Below are positions 1 to 8,219 of a stretch of 64,000 nt of DNA, in pieces. Where the stretch lies: positions 1,426,001-1,490,000 of the forward strand of contig NZ_JACDXU010000001.1 in assembly GCF_020539485.1 (NCBI RefSeq). Direction: 5' to 3'. Every line of letters starts with the position of its first letter. The first letter of the stretch is position 1. The notes under the pieces are model-generated. The model made no database searches. It saw only the letters and a list, made by a program, of their open reading frames with translations, and was not told the origin of the DNA. This DNA comes from Fulverythrobacter ferritrahens (lineage in GTDB: Bacteria; Pseudomonadota; Alphaproteobacteria; Sphingomonadales; Sphingomonadaceae). The position numbers and the translations under genes are program-made.

Positions 1-1002
1 CGCGCCGCAACCGCTGCGGACCTTGAACCGCTTTACCAGATGGCCAAACTCACAGGCGGCGGTTTCACCAATCTGCCGCCTGATCGCAAGGCGCTCGCCT
101 CCAAGCTCGAGCGCGCCCAGAAGGCCTTTTCCCGCCCCGATGGCGAAATGGCGGACGAAGTATTCGTGCTGGTGCTGGAGAATGTCGAAACCCGCGAAGT
201 GCGCGGCACCTGCCAGCTTTTCACTCAGGTCGGGCAGCTCTGGCCGTTTTATTCCTATCGCCTCACCACGCTGACCCAGCATTCGCAGGAACTGGACCGC
301 ACGGTGCGCGCTGAACTGCTCAGCCTCGTCACCGATCTTGAAGGATCGAGCGAGGTCGGCGGGCTGTTCCTCCACCCCAACGAGCGCGCAGGCGGCCTTG
401 GCATGCTGCTGGCCCGCAGCCGCTATCTGTTCATCGCCATGCATCGCCAGCGCTTTGCCGACCGTATTCTGGCGGAACTGCGCGGTATTATCGACGAACG
501 TGGCGGATCGCCCTTCTGGGACGGTGTGGCCGGTCGCTTCTTCGGCATGAGTTTCCAGGAAGCCGATTATTTCAATGCCATCAACGGCAACCAGTTCATC
601 GCGGACCTGATGCCCAAGCATCCTGTCTATATCGCCATGCTGAGCGAGGATGCCCGGAATGCCATCGGCGTCCCCCACCCCACCGGACGCGCCGCCATGC
701 GCATGCTGGAGGCGGAAGGCTTCAATTTTGAAGGCTATGTCGACATTTTTGACGGCGGCCCGACCATGACCGCACGGACCGACAAGGTGGAAAGCGTGCG
801 CAATTCCAGATGTTGCAAGGTAGTGGCGACGGAAGTGGATAAGGGCGAACAGGCCCTGATCGCCACCGGCCGTCTCTCCGACTTCCGCTGTTGCTATGGC
901 GCCCGCAGCGTGGACGAAGATGGCAATGTCTCGATCGATTCCTGCGCAGCCGATATTCTGGATGTGAAACCCGGCGACGAGGTGTGGAGCGTGGCGCGGT
1001 GA
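1..1002 (+). CDS. astA: Arginine N-succinyltransferase, 5' end cut by window edge
   Basis: First enzyme of the arginine succinyltransferase (AST) pathway: transfers succinyl from succinyl-CoA to the alpha-amino group of arginine, in the cytoplasm. The frame is open from base 1 and the first residues (RAATAADLEPLYQMAKLTGG) match the usual N-terminal region of AstA, so only a handful of residues and the start codon lie before the window; the in-window ATG at 40 is internal. About 333 residues are visible against roughly 340 for the family. Family-typical stretches include LTGGGFTNLP, VGGLFLHP and the C-terminal GDEVW. The stop overlaps the astB start (GTGA at 999-1002), so the two are translationally coupled. 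Identification is firm. Confidence 0.95.
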   Translation, partial: RAATAADLEPLYQMAKLTGGGFTNLPPDRKALASKLERAQKAFSRPDGEMADEVFVLVLENVETREVRGTCQLFTQVGQLWPFYSYRLTTLTQHSQELDRTVRAELLSLVTDLEGSSEVGGLFLHPNERAGGLGMLLARSRYLFIAMHRQRFADRILAELRGIIDERGGSPFWDGVAGRFFGMSFQEADYFNAINGNQFIADLMPKHPVYIAMLSEDARNAIGVPHPTGRAAMRMLEAEGFNFEGYVDIFDGGPTMTARTDKVESVRNSRCCKVVATEVDKGEQALIATGRLSDFRCCYGARSVDEDGNVSIDSCAADILDVKPGDEVWSVAR

Positions 1003-2249
1003 CGCTCGTCGAGATCAATTTTGACGGGTTGGTTGGCCCCAGCCACAATTATGCGGGCCTCAGTCTCGGCAATCTGGCCGCCACGGCCCATGCCGGGGAA
1101 GTTTCCTATCCGAAGGCGGCGGCGCTTCAGGGCCTGGCCAAGATGAGGGGCAATATGGAAATGGGGCTGGCGCAGGGATTTTTCCTGCCCTTGCCCCGCC
1201 CCAATCGCCGCTTTCTCGATCAGATTGCGGCAGACGTTCAGACCGACCATGCCCTGATCGCAGCCGCATGGTCCGCGTCCTCGATGTGGACGGCCAATGC
1301 CGCAACCATCTCGCCCGCGCCCGATACGCGAGACGGGCGCTGCCATCTGACTGCCGCCAATCTGGTAACGATGGCTCATCGCTTCCAGGAATGGCCTGAC
1401 ACCGCCCGGCAGTTGCGGCTCGCTTTTGCGGATGAGCACTATTTCGCGGTTCACGCCATAGTGCCTGCCTGCTTCGGGGACGAAGGCGCCGCCAATCACA
1501 TGCGCATGTGCCTCAGTCACGGCGAGCCGGGGCTGGAGATATTCGTCTATGGCAAACCCGGCGGGCGGTTCCCTGCGCGCCAGCATGAACAAGCCAGCCG
1601 GATCGTAGCGCGGTCCCACGGGCTCGATCCCGATAAAGTCCTGTTCGTGGAGCAGAATCCCGACGCGATCGCAGCCGGGGCTTTCCATAATGACGTTGTG
1701 GCCGTGGCGAATGAGCGGGTGCTGTTCACGCACGAACTCGCCTTCGCCGATCCGGAAGGCACTTACGCCGCCATTCGGGAGAAACTGCCCGAGGCGGAAA
1801 TCGTGGTTGTTCCCGCCAGCTCTGTGAGCCTGGCGGAAGCGATCCGCACCTATCTGTTCAATGCCCAGCTTCTGACCCTGCCGACAGGAGAGATGGCGCT
1901 TATCATCCCCACCGAAGCGCATGAAAGCCCCGCAGTGCGCACATGGCTGGATGCGATGCTGGCCGGTAATGGCCCGATCCGCCGGGTAATCCCGGTGGAT
2001 GTCAAGCAGAGCATGGCCAACGGCGGCGGCCCGGCCTGCCTGCGCCTGCGCGTGGTGGCCGATCCGGATCGCGTGGATTCCCGCTTCCTGCTTACCCCCT
2101 CCACTGCTGAGATGATTGCAGCGGTGGTTGAGCAATGGTGGCCTGCTCAGATAGACCCCGCCGCGCTCGGCTCGGCCGCGCTGGAGCAGGATGTAGTGCG
2201 GGCACGGCTCAGATTGCTGGAAGCGCTAAACCTTGCCGAACTGGCCTAA
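999..2249 (+). CDS. astB: N-succinylarginine dihydrolase
   Basis: Second AST enzyme: hydrolyses N-succinylarginine to succinylornithine, ammonia and CO2. The GTG at 999 overlaps the astA stop by four bases and gives an N-terminus (TLVEINFDGLVGPSHNYAGL) that fits the family exactly, so an upstream in-frame ATG at 891 inside astA is rejected. The 416-residue product carries the guanidino-modifying-fold hallmarks: the FHNDVV histidine region, EAHESPAVRTW, and NGGGPACLRLR with the presumed nucleophile Cys347. No astC, astD or astE follows, so the rest of the pathway must be upstream of the window or elsewhere. Confidence 0.96.
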   Translation: MTLVEINFDGLVGPSHNYAGLSLGNLAATAHAGEVSYPKAAALQGLAKMRGNMEMGLAQGFFLPLPRPNRRFLDQIAADVQTDHALIAAAWSASSMWTANAATISPAPDTRDGRCHLTAANLVTMAHRFQEWPDTARQLRLAFADEHYFAVHAIVPACFGDEGAANHMRMCLSHGEPGLEIFVYGKPGGRFPARQHEQASRIVARSHGLDPDKVLFVEQNPDAIAAGAFHNDVVAVANERVLFTHELAFADPEGTYAAIREKLPEAEIVVVPASSVSLAEAIRTYLFNAQLLTLPTGEMALIIPTEAHESPAVRTWLDAMLAGNGPIRRVIPVDVKQSMANGGGPACLRLRVVADPDRVDSRFLLTPSTAEMIAAVVEQWWPAQIDPAALGSAALEQDVVRARLRLLEALNLAELA

Positions 2250-2357
2250 CCTGTCGGTGGCTTTTACGATTTGACGCCATGTTAACCAATATCTTGCCCT
2301 GTTTTCTGCGCCTGGCATGATCATTGCTGATCGATGAGGTAAGGAAGCGAGGAACAG

Positions 2358-2615
2358 ATGTTTGCTAGGATCAGGCGGCTTTTCACGATCAAGACCAGAG
2401 TGGAGGCTTTTCTGATCATCTATGCGCTGGCCCTCGGCGCAGTGGAGCGCGGCAGCGTCTATCTTACCCAATATCCTGGATTTGGCGGTAAATTGCTGTT
2501 CCTTGCCTGCACCGGCGCGGTGTTCATGGCCGGCGGCAAGATGCTCGATTGCCTGAAACTGGAAAATGAGAAACGCGCGGCTGAAGCCGAAGCTGCCGCA
2601 CGCACACTTCATTGA
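2358..2615 (+). CDS. Small conserved-looking inner-membrane protein
   Basis: An 85-residue protein I do not recognise by family. It starts at an ATG preceded by a purine-rich GGAAGCGAGGAAC stretch. It has a basic N-terminus, two hydrophobic segments (roughly residues 17-35 and 44-60) joined by a short loop, and a charged, alanine/glutamate-rich helical tail (from about residue 66), so it probably spans the inner membrane twice with a cytoplasmic coiled tail. It lies 108 bp after astB and upstream of the convergent ssrA gene, probably as its own transcript. Codon use looks like its neighbours. Function unknown. Confidence 0.7.
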   Translation: MFARIRRLFTIKTRVEAFLIIYALALGAVERGSVYLTQYPGFGGKLLFLACTGAVFMAGGKMLDCLKLENEKRAAEAEAAARTLH

Positions 2616-2649
2616 TCGGCCCGGCTCGGCGCCGAGGCAATGCAGGGAG

Positions 2650-2966
2650 GTGGGGGATTCTGTTGCTAGGCTCCCCCGGGCCCCCGGAATCCGCTTCTGT
2701 TGCCCGGTGGGTCCAACCGCGCTTTAGCTTTGTAAATTCAGGCCGTTAGGCCGTCACATTACGCTGCGAGAGCGAGTGCTTCGTTGTCGTTGGCACTTAT
2801 GAGTTTTGAGCCTTTAACGGGTTACTCAGCCCGGGCGAAAACAGTGCTTTTCAACACACGTCGATCCTGGTTCGGCCCCGTCATTTCCCCCGCGACAACG
2901 GAGGAGGTGGTGGAGCCGCCGGGTACTGCCCCCGGGTCCGCTGTGCCTATTGCACACCGCAATTTA
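2650..2966 (-). ncRNA. ssrA: Two-piece (circularly permuted) transfer-messenger RNA
   Basis: Rescues stalled ribosomes with SmpB. Read on the minus strand, the acceptor piece comes first (from about 2966, hairpin at 2949-2963, ending in CTCCACCA at 2908). A roughly 28-nt intervening segment follows, then the coding piece starting GGGGCCG at 2879. GGGGCCG pairs with CGGCTCC of the acceptor piece to form a 7-bp acceptor stem with a G-U wobble at the third pair, the alanine identity signal. The tag frame runs from 2794 to 2759 and reads ANDNEALALAA followed by TAA, the alphaproteobacterial degradation tag. A GGGGGA/TCCCCC hairpin near 2650-2680 closes the coding piece. Mature ends other than the CCA end and 2879 are approximate. 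Confidence 0.95.
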
Positions 2967-3026
2967 TCGCCATAGCCGGCCGAAACCGGCAGGCCCTATA
3001 TAGGGGCGCTTTGCTGAATGGGAAGT

Positions 3027-3042
3027 GGCTGGCGAACCAGCC
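3027..3042 (-). terminator. Hairpin just after mscL, possible terminator
   Basis: A perfect 6-bp stem (GGCTGG/CCAGCC) with a 4-base loop lies a few bases beyond the mscL stop on the minus strand. It lacks a clear T-run, so it may be only a weak or mRNA-stabilising hairpin separating mscL from ssrA. Confidence 0.4.
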
Positions 3043-3048
3043 TCTCGC

Positions 3049-3468
3049 TTATTTCTTCAGCGCGTCCCTGATCTCGGTCAGCAGATCGATCTCGCTGGGG
3101 CCGGAAGGCGGCGGAGGGGCAGCTTCTTCCTTCTTGCGCAGAACCTTGTTCACCGCGCGCACCATCAGGAAGATCACGAAAGCCAGGATGAAGAAATTGA
3201 TCACGGCCGAAATGAACGCCCCCCAGGCAAGGATATTCGCCCCGGCAGCCTTGGCGGCGGCAAGCGGCGTGCCTGCGGGCACATCGCCGCTCAGCACGAT
3301 ATACTGGTCGGAAAAATCGACACTACCCACGATCATGCCCACTACCGGCATGATCACGCTGTCCGTCAGCGACGTGACGATGGCGGAAAAGGCGGCGCCG
3401 ATGATTACACCAACCGCCAGATCCATCACATTTCCGCGCGCAATGAACTCCTTGAAATCCTTGAACAT
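3049..3468 (-). CDS. mscL: Large-conductance mechanosensitive channel MscL
   Basis: Homopentameric inner-membrane channel that opens under membrane tension to protect against hypo-osmotic shock. The 139-residue product starts [20 protein letters not shown], the typical amphipathic N-terminus and TM1, followed by a periplasmic loop (SDQYIVLSG region) and TM2 ([19 protein letters not shown]). The C-terminal cytoplasmic helix ([11 protein letters not shown]) is also present. The ATG at 3468 is chosen because GGAGGG sits about 6 bases upstream and it begins at the family N-terminus; an upstream in-frame ATG would add 20 atypical residues. Length is normal for the family. Confidence 0.97.
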   Translation of the reverse strand: MFKDFKEFIARGNVMDLAVGVIIGAAFSAIVTSLTDSVIMPVVGMIVGSVDFSDQYIVLSGDVPAGTPLAAAKAAGANILAWGAFISAVINFFILAFVIFLMVRAVNKVLRKKEEAAPPPPSGPSEIDLLTEIRDALKK

Positions 3469-3631
3469 CCCGGTCCCTCCAAAACTTCGGTCCATATGGT
3501 CAGCCTGCCAGCTTTGCGCAATTGTCACAAGGCGGGACTATCCGGTTGTCCTTGAACGCGGCACCCACCGTGCTATCTATGCAATACAGCAAGCCGCCCG
3601 CAGGAACTGGCGGCATGGAGGACCGATCACC

Positions 3632-4273
3632 ATGACCAGCTCGCTTACCGCACGCATTACCCGCCTTGCCGTCGTGGCCGTTGCCGCGCTCGGTCTCGCG
3701 GCCTGCGGCATCAACAGCGTGCCGACCAAGGAAGAAGAAGCCAAGGCACAGTGGGGCACGGTGGAAAGCGCCTATCAGCGCCGCGCCGACCTCATTCCCA
3801 ATCTCGTCGAGACTGTGAAGGCTGCCGCCGGCTCCGAAAACCAGATCCTGACCAATGTGGTGGAAGCCCGCGCCCGCGCGACTTCGATCAACATCACCAC
3901 CGATGATCTTTCCAATCCCGAGGAATTCGCCAAGTTCCAGGCTGCACAGAACCAGCTGACGCAGGCGCTGGGCCAGCTGCGCACCGTAGTGGAAGCCTAT
4001 CCGCAGCTCCAGAGCCAGCAGGACTTCAAGGACCTGATGGTGGCGCTGGAAGGGGCCGAGAACCAGGTGAACGTGGAACGCATCCGCTACAACGAGAAGG
4101 CCCGGGATTATAACACCGAAATCCGCACCTTCCCGTCCATCATGGCCGCCAAGATCGTCTATGGCGCCAAGCCGATGGAATATTTCAAGGCCGATGAAGG
4201 CGCGAAGGAAGCTCCCAAGGTGGACTTCGGCGGCATGGCGGGCGCCCCCTCCTCTGCCGCACCGGCCAAGTAA
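3632..4273 (+). CDS. lemA: LemA family lipoprotein
   Basis: A 213-residue LemA-family protein. A lipoprotein signal (hydrophobic stretch ending LAAC, lipidated Cys at about residue 24) is followed by the helical LemA domain, with its characteristic YQRRADLIPNLVETVK and a long segment of paired helices to about residue 190. The role of LemA proteins is poorly defined; they are usually encoded with TPM-domain (YgcG-like) proteins, exactly as here. The ATG at 3632 has GGAG 10-13 bases upstream. It begins a run of at least five tightly spaced genes (lemA, two TPM genes, NUDIX, kinase). It is divergent from mscL, with about 160 bp between starts. Confidence 0.93.
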   Translation: MTSSLTARITRLAVVAVAALGLAACGINSVPTKEEEAKAQWGTVESAYQRRADLIPNLVETVKAAAGSENQILTNVVEARARATSINITTDDLSNPEEFAKFQAAQNQLTQALGQLRTVVEAYPQLQSQQDFKDLMVALEGAENQVNVERIRYNEKARDYNTEIRTFPSIMAAKIVYGAKPMEYFKADEGAKEAPKVDFGGMAGAPSSAAPAK

Positions 4274-4294
4274 GGAGCGAGCGGAGATCAGATC

Positions 4295-5131
4295 GTGACC
4301 CTGCCGCAACTGCGCGGATTCGCGCTCGCCGCGATAAATGCCCTGCTTGCAGTCATGCTGCTGGCAGGGCTTTCGGCCCCCGCCCAAGCGGCCTTGCCGC
4401 CGCGCCCGACGGGGCCCGTCTATGACGGCGCCAATCTGATCCCGGATCAACAGGAAGCCGCGCTGGATACACGGCTGCGCGAGTACAACGCGAAGACCGG
4501 CAACGCGGTTATCGTGGCCACGGTGCCCAGCCTCGATGGCGATGCGATCGAACCCTACGCTACAAAGCTCTATGAAACCTGGGGCATCGGCGGGGCGGAA
4601 CGGGATACCGGCGTGCTGCTGCTGGTCGCGCCGAATGAGCGCAAGGTACGGATCGAGGTCGGCTATGGCCTAACGCCTTACATCACAGACATCCTCTCCG
4701 GCCGGATCATCCGCAACGACATCACGCCCCGTTTCAAGGATGGCGATATGGCGGGCGGGATCGAAGCCGGGGTGAACGCCATCGTCACTCAGCTCGATCG
4801 TTCTCCCGAAGATGCCAAGGCCATCGCCGAAGCGGCGGCGGCGGCCGAGAAGGATCGCCAGTCGGATAGCGCCCCCAGCATTGGCGGGATCATCTTCTGG
4901 ATCGTGCTGATCGTGTTCTTTGCCCTGGTCTTCGGCCGGCGGAACAAGGGCTATCGCCGCAGCGGCTTCGGCAATGCAGTCGGCAACATCATCCTGTGGG
5001 AAGCTCTCAACGCAGCCACGCGCGGCGGCGGTGGACGTCATGACGGCTGGGGCGGAGGCGGCGGTGGGGGCGGCTTTGGCGGCTTCGGCGGCGGCATGTC
5101 CGGCGGCGGCGGTGCCTCGGGCAGCTGGTAA
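4295..5131 (+). CDS. TPM-domain (YgcG-like) membrane protein with glycine-rich tail
   Basis: A 278-residue protein beginning at GTG 4295, with GGAG-type signal 21 bp after lemA. It has a signal peptide (cleavage near APAQA, about residue 32). A TPM domain follows (about residues 45-170, with VYDGANLIPDQQ, ETWGIGG, RKVRIEVGYGL), then a single transmembrane helix (about 200-220) and a C-terminal tail rich in glycine ending GGASGSW. This order places the TPM domain in the periplasm with the Gly-rich tail in the cytoplasm. TPM proteins are linked to envelope or photosystem protein repair in other organisms; the function here is inferred only from pairing with lemA. Confidence 0.9.
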   Translation: MTLPQLRGFALAAINALLAVMLLAGLSAPAQAALPPRPTGPVYDGANLIPDQQEAALDTRLREYNAKTGNAVIVATVPSLDGDAIEPYATKLYETWGIGGAERDTGVLLLVAPNERKVRIEVGYGLTPYITDILSGRIIRNDITPRFKDGDMAGGIEAGVNAIVTQLDRSPEDAKAIAEAAAAAEKDRQSDSAPSIGGIIFWIVLIVFFALVFGRRNKGYRRSGFGNAVGNIILWEALNAATRGGGGRHDGWGGGGGGGGFGGFGGGMSGGGGASGSW

Positions 5132-5142
5132 GGGAAACATCC

Positions 5143-5823
5143 ATGGCAAGCATCACCCTTTCCGACGAGGAACGCCGCAAGGTTTCTGACGCTGTGGGCG
5201 CGGCAGAGGCGCATACTGCGGGCGAAATCGTGACGATCGTGAGCGACCGTTCTGACGGCTATATTGACGTCGCCCTCGCCTGGTCCGTCGCCATCAGCTT
5301 CCTCGCAATGGCGCTGTTTTCGGTCTTTTCCGAGTTCTATCTATCCCTGATAGACCAGATTTTCGGTCTATGGGGCCATGAATGGACGCACCGCGAGCTG
5401 CTTGCCATCGTGATGGCGGTGGGCGTGATCAAGTTCATCGCGATGATGCTGATCCAGCTGATCCAGCCGGTGAAATTCTTCCTGATCCCTTCCGCCGTCA
5501 AATCCGCGCGCGTGCGCGACCGGGCCGTCAGTTTCTTCAAAGTGGGCGCCGAACGGCGCACCCACGGTCATACCGGCATCCTGATCTATCTCTCCATGCG
5601 GGAACACCGGGCGGAAATCGTGGCGGATCAAGCCATCACCGCCAAGGTGCCTGCCACCGTCTGGGGTGAGGCGATGGCCGACATGCTGGGCCATATCAAG
5701 GACGGCCGGATTGGTGACGGAATGGCAGTGGGCGTGCGCGACGTGGGCGCGATTCTCGCCCAGCACTTCCCCCGCAGCGAAGATGACAGGAACGAATTGC
5801 CGGACCGCCTGATCGAAGTATGA
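5143..5823 (+). CDS. Second TPM-domain membrane protein
   Basis: A 226-residue protein, 12 bp after the previous TPM gene. It has an N-terminal half-TPM segment (LSDEERRKVSDAVGAAEAHTAGEIV), two hydrophobic helices (about residues 45-66 and 85-108) and a C-terminal TPM-like region with AVSFFKVGAERRTHGHTGILIYLS. There is no cleavable signal peptide, unlike its neighbour, so the two TPM proteins differ in topology. This is the usual third member of lemA-TPM-TPM clusters. Its stop overlaps the following NUDIX start by four bases (ATGA). Confidence 0.88.
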   Translation: MASITLSDEERRKVSDAVGAAEAHTAGEIVTIVSDRSDGYIDVALAWSVAISFLAMALFSVFSEFYLSLIDQIFGLWGHEWTHRELLAIVMAVGVIKFIAMMLIQLIQPVKFFLIPSAVKSARVRDRAVSFFKVGAERRTHGHTGILIYLSMREHRAEIVADQAITAKVPATVWGEAMADMLGHIKDGRIGDGMAVGVRDVGAILAQHFPRSEDDRNELPDRLIEV

Positions 5824-6371
5824 CCCAGAACACCATTCCCCATGCCGCCACCCTGCCCGAGGAAATCCGCTGGCAGGGCCGCTTCATCACAGCCAAGACC
5901 CGCGGGACATGGGAATATGTCAGCCGGGCGCGCGATATTCGTGCGGCGGTGATCCTGGCTCTGGATGGCGACGAGGTGATCCTTGTCGAACAGTTCCGCG
6001 TGCCGCTCGGCCGCCCCTGCCTGGAACTCCCGGCGGGCCTGATCGGCGATGGAGACGGTGCGCAAGGCGAGCTTGCGCTGGATGCCGCCCAGCGCGAACT
6101 GGAGGAAGAAACCGGCTATCGCGCCGCGCATTGGGAAAATCTGGGCGAATATTATTCCTCGCCCGGAATGGTGAGCGAAAGCTTCTCGCTGTTGCGCGCA
6201 ACCGGCCTCACCAAAGTGGGTGAAGGCGGCGGCACGCCGGACGAAAACATCACCGTCCATCGCGTAAAACTGAGCAGGATTGCCGAGACGATTTCCGAAT
6301 TCCGGGAAAAGGGCCACGGGATCGACGTCCGCCTGTTGATGCTGCTGGGTGGAGCGATTATCGCCGGGTAA
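5820..6371 (+). CDS. NUDIX hydrolase, probable ADP-ribose pyrophosphatase type
   Basis: Cytoplasmic pyrophosphohydrolase of 183 residues. The NUDIX box is complete: the G-x5-E-x7-RE-x2-EE-x-G pattern falls at about residues 77-101, ending RELEEETGY. The upstream VILVEQFRVPLGRPCLELPAGLI is typical of the ADP-ribose pyrophosphatase/NudF branch, so ADP-ribose or a related sugar nucleotide is the likely substrate. It overlaps the preceding TPM gene by ATGA and the next gene by one base (TAATG), so all are probably translated from one mRNA. Confidence 0.9.
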   Translation: MTQNTIPHAATLPEEIRWQGRFITAKTRGTWEYVSRARDIRAAVILALDGDEVILVEQFRVPLGRPCLELPAGLIGDGDGAQGELALDAAQRELEEETGYRAAHWENLGEYYSSPGMVSESFSLLRATGLTKVGEGGGTPDENITVHRVKLSRIAETISEFREKGHGIDVRLLMLLGGAIIAG

Positions 6372-7234
6372 TGTCCCGGTCCGAGGAATTGCTCGCTCTC
6401 TTGCCTGCTGGCTTTCCAGCCAATCAATCCTCGGCCGAGGCCGCTTGCCTCGTGGCCGAGCGGATCGCCGCCCTTCCACGAGACGAGGGGCCTCCCGTCA
6501 TCGGGATTAACGGCGCGCAGGGTTCAGGCAAATCCACGCTCACCCAGCTTATCGGCCTCGCGCTGGAGCAGTTCCACGGCATGCGCCCCGCGCTGCTTTC
6601 GCTCGACGATTTTTATCTCGGCAAGCCACCGCGCCTCCAGCTTGCCCGGCTGGTGCACCCCATGTGCGAGACGCGCGGAGTGCCCGGCACGCATGATACG
6701 CTGCTGATGGCCGATACGCTGGAAAAGCTGACCCATGCCGGGCCGGACAGCCGCACTCCCCTGCCCCGTTTCGACAAGCTGGACGATGACCGTGTGAGCC
6801 GCGAGGCTTGGCCGGAGTTCGAAGGCCGTCCCGACGCCATCCTGCTGGAAGGCTGGTGCGTGGGGCTGCACGCTGCCGATGTGCCGGAATGGTCGGGCCC
6901 CATCAACGAATTGGAAGCGGCGGAAGATCCGCAAGGCGAATGGGCACGCTGGTCCCTGGAAGAACTGGCGCGCGATTATCCCGCCATCTGGGATCGCTTC
7001 GCCCTGCTCGTTTCCATCGAAGTGCCCGATATCGAAACCGTCATAGCCTCGCGCCTCAGGCAGGAAGTCGGGCTGGCGGCAGGCAGCGACCGCCCGCGCA
7101 TGGATCGCGCGGGCGTGACCCGCTTCGTCCAGCATTATGAGCGTTTCACGCGCGCGATATGGGCTTCCATGCCCCAACGCGCGGATATGCTTTTTCGCCG
7201 GACACCCGATTTCGGCTACAGCCTGGTCAAGTGA
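6371..7234 (+). CDS. P-loop kinase, D-glycerate 3-kinase (GLYK)-like
   Basis: A 287-residue P-loop NTPase with Walker A GAQGSGKST (Lys54), followed by SLDDFYL and a conserved HPMCETRGVPGTHD stretch. This architecture is shared with plant-type D-glycerate 3-kinase and its bacterial relatives, which phosphorylate glycerate to 3-phosphoglycerate. The ILLEGWCVG motif (about residue 157) is also family-typical. It is translationally coupled to the NUDIX gene by a one-base overlap. Substrate is inferred from family only; uridine kinase-like activity cannot be excluded from sequence. Confidence 0.8.
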   Translation: MSRSEELLALLPAGFPANQSSAEAACLVAERIAALPRDEGPPVIGINGAQGSGKSTLTQLIGLALEQFHGMRPALLSLDDFYLGKPPRLQLARLVHPMCETRGVPGTHDTLLMADTLEKLTHAGPDSRTPLPRFDKLDDDRVSREAWPEFEGRPDAILLEGWCVGLHAADVPEWSGPINELEAAEDPQGEWARWSLEELARDYPAIWDRFALLVSIEVPDIETVIASRLRQEVGLAAGSDRPRMDRAGVTRFVQHYERFTRAIWASMPQRADMLFRRTPDFGYSLVK

Positions 7235-7262
7235 CCGCAATAATCGCGGCTAGGAGAGAAGA

Positions 7263-8198
7263 ATGAAGATCGCAATCGTCGGCGCCGGCGCCATGGGCTG
7301 CCTCTATGCCGCAGCTTTCCATCGCGCGGGCTGCGATGTCACGCTGGTGGACGTCAACCGCGAACATATCGATGCGATCAACGAACATGGCCTGGAGCTG
7401 GAAACCCGCGCTGGCCACGAGGTGCTGCCCCTGCCCGCCCGGCTCCCGCAGGATGCCGAAGGAATCATGGATCTGGTGCTGGTCTTCACCAAGGTGTTCC
7501 ACACCGAAACGGCGATGAAGGGCGCCAGGCAACTGATCGGGCCGGAAACATATGTCCTGACCCTGCAGAACGGCCTGGGCAATGCCGAGAGGATCGCCGC
7601 GCATGTTCCGCAGGAGCGTGTGCTGGTGGGCATCGCATCGCTGCCCGCCGATCTGGAAGGGCCGGGCAAGGTCCGTTCGATGGGCGAAGGCGGATCGCGG
7701 CTCTATCCCGCCTTCACGCAGGATGAGAGTTTTGCCGCGCAAGTGGCGGACAAGCTGACGCAAGGCGGAATGAACGCCAAGCTCGAACCGAAAATCCACG
7801 AGGCGATCTGGGAAAAGGCAATCTTCAACGCCGCCATGAACCCTCTATGTGCCCTCACTCGCCGCACGCCGGGTTTCTTCAAGGAAAAGCCGGAAGCACG
7901 CGGCATGATCCATGCCGTGGTTGAAGAAGGCACTGCCGCGGCCAATGCCAGTGGCTATGCCATTTCCTCAAAGCCGATCCACGATCTCACGCTGGTTTCC
8001 ATGACCGACCATGCCGACCATGAAGCCTCCATGTTGCAGGATGTGAAAGCTGGACGCCGGACGGAAGTGGATTCCATCAACGGTGCCATTGTCGAAGCCG
8101 CAAGAAAGGTGGGGGTCGAAGCCCCCGTCACCGAAACGCTGTGGCGCATGGTAAAGCTGGAAGAGGCCAAGCTCGCGGAAGCAAGGCCGGGAGGATAA
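7263..8198 (+). CDS. panE: 2-dehydropantoate 2-reductase (ketopantoate reductase family)
   Basis: NADPH-dependent oxidoreductase of 311 residues in the ApbA/PanE family. The Rossmann glycine motif GAGAMGCLYA is at residues 7-16, the N-terminal domain ends near 170, and a helical C-terminal domain carries the catalytic-type segment EAIWEKAIFNAAMNPLCALT (Lys and Asn of the active site). An AGGAGA signal precedes the ATG. PanE makes pantoate for coenzyme A; paralogues of this family act on other 2-oxo acids, so the symbol is likely but not certain. Confidence 0.85.
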   Translation: MKIAIVGAGAMGCLYAAAFHRAGCDVTLVDVNREHIDAINEHGLELETRAGHEVLPLPARLPQDAEGIMDLVLVFTKVFHTETAMKGARQLIGPETYVLTLQNGLGNAERIAAHVPQERVLVGIASLPADLEGPGKVRSMGEGGSRLYPAFTQDESFAAQVADKLTQGGMNAKLEPKIHEAIWEKAIFNAAMNPLCALTRRTPGFFKEKPEARGMIHAVVEEGTAAANASGYAISSKPIHDLTLVSMTDHADHEASMLQDVKAGRRTEVDSINGAIVEAARKVGVEAPVTETLWRMVKLEEAKLAEARPGG

Positions 8199-8219
8199 CC
8201 CCCCGACCTTGCCCGGAAC

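Noticed and set aside
891-998. A longer astB start at the ATG at 891.
   Set aside because: It would place 36 non-family residues inside astA; the GTG at 999 gives the conserved N-terminus and the typical four-base overlap.
2784-2975. A 63-codon plus-strand frame.
   Set aside because: It lies entirely over the tmRNA gene on the opposite strand and has no ribosome-binding site.
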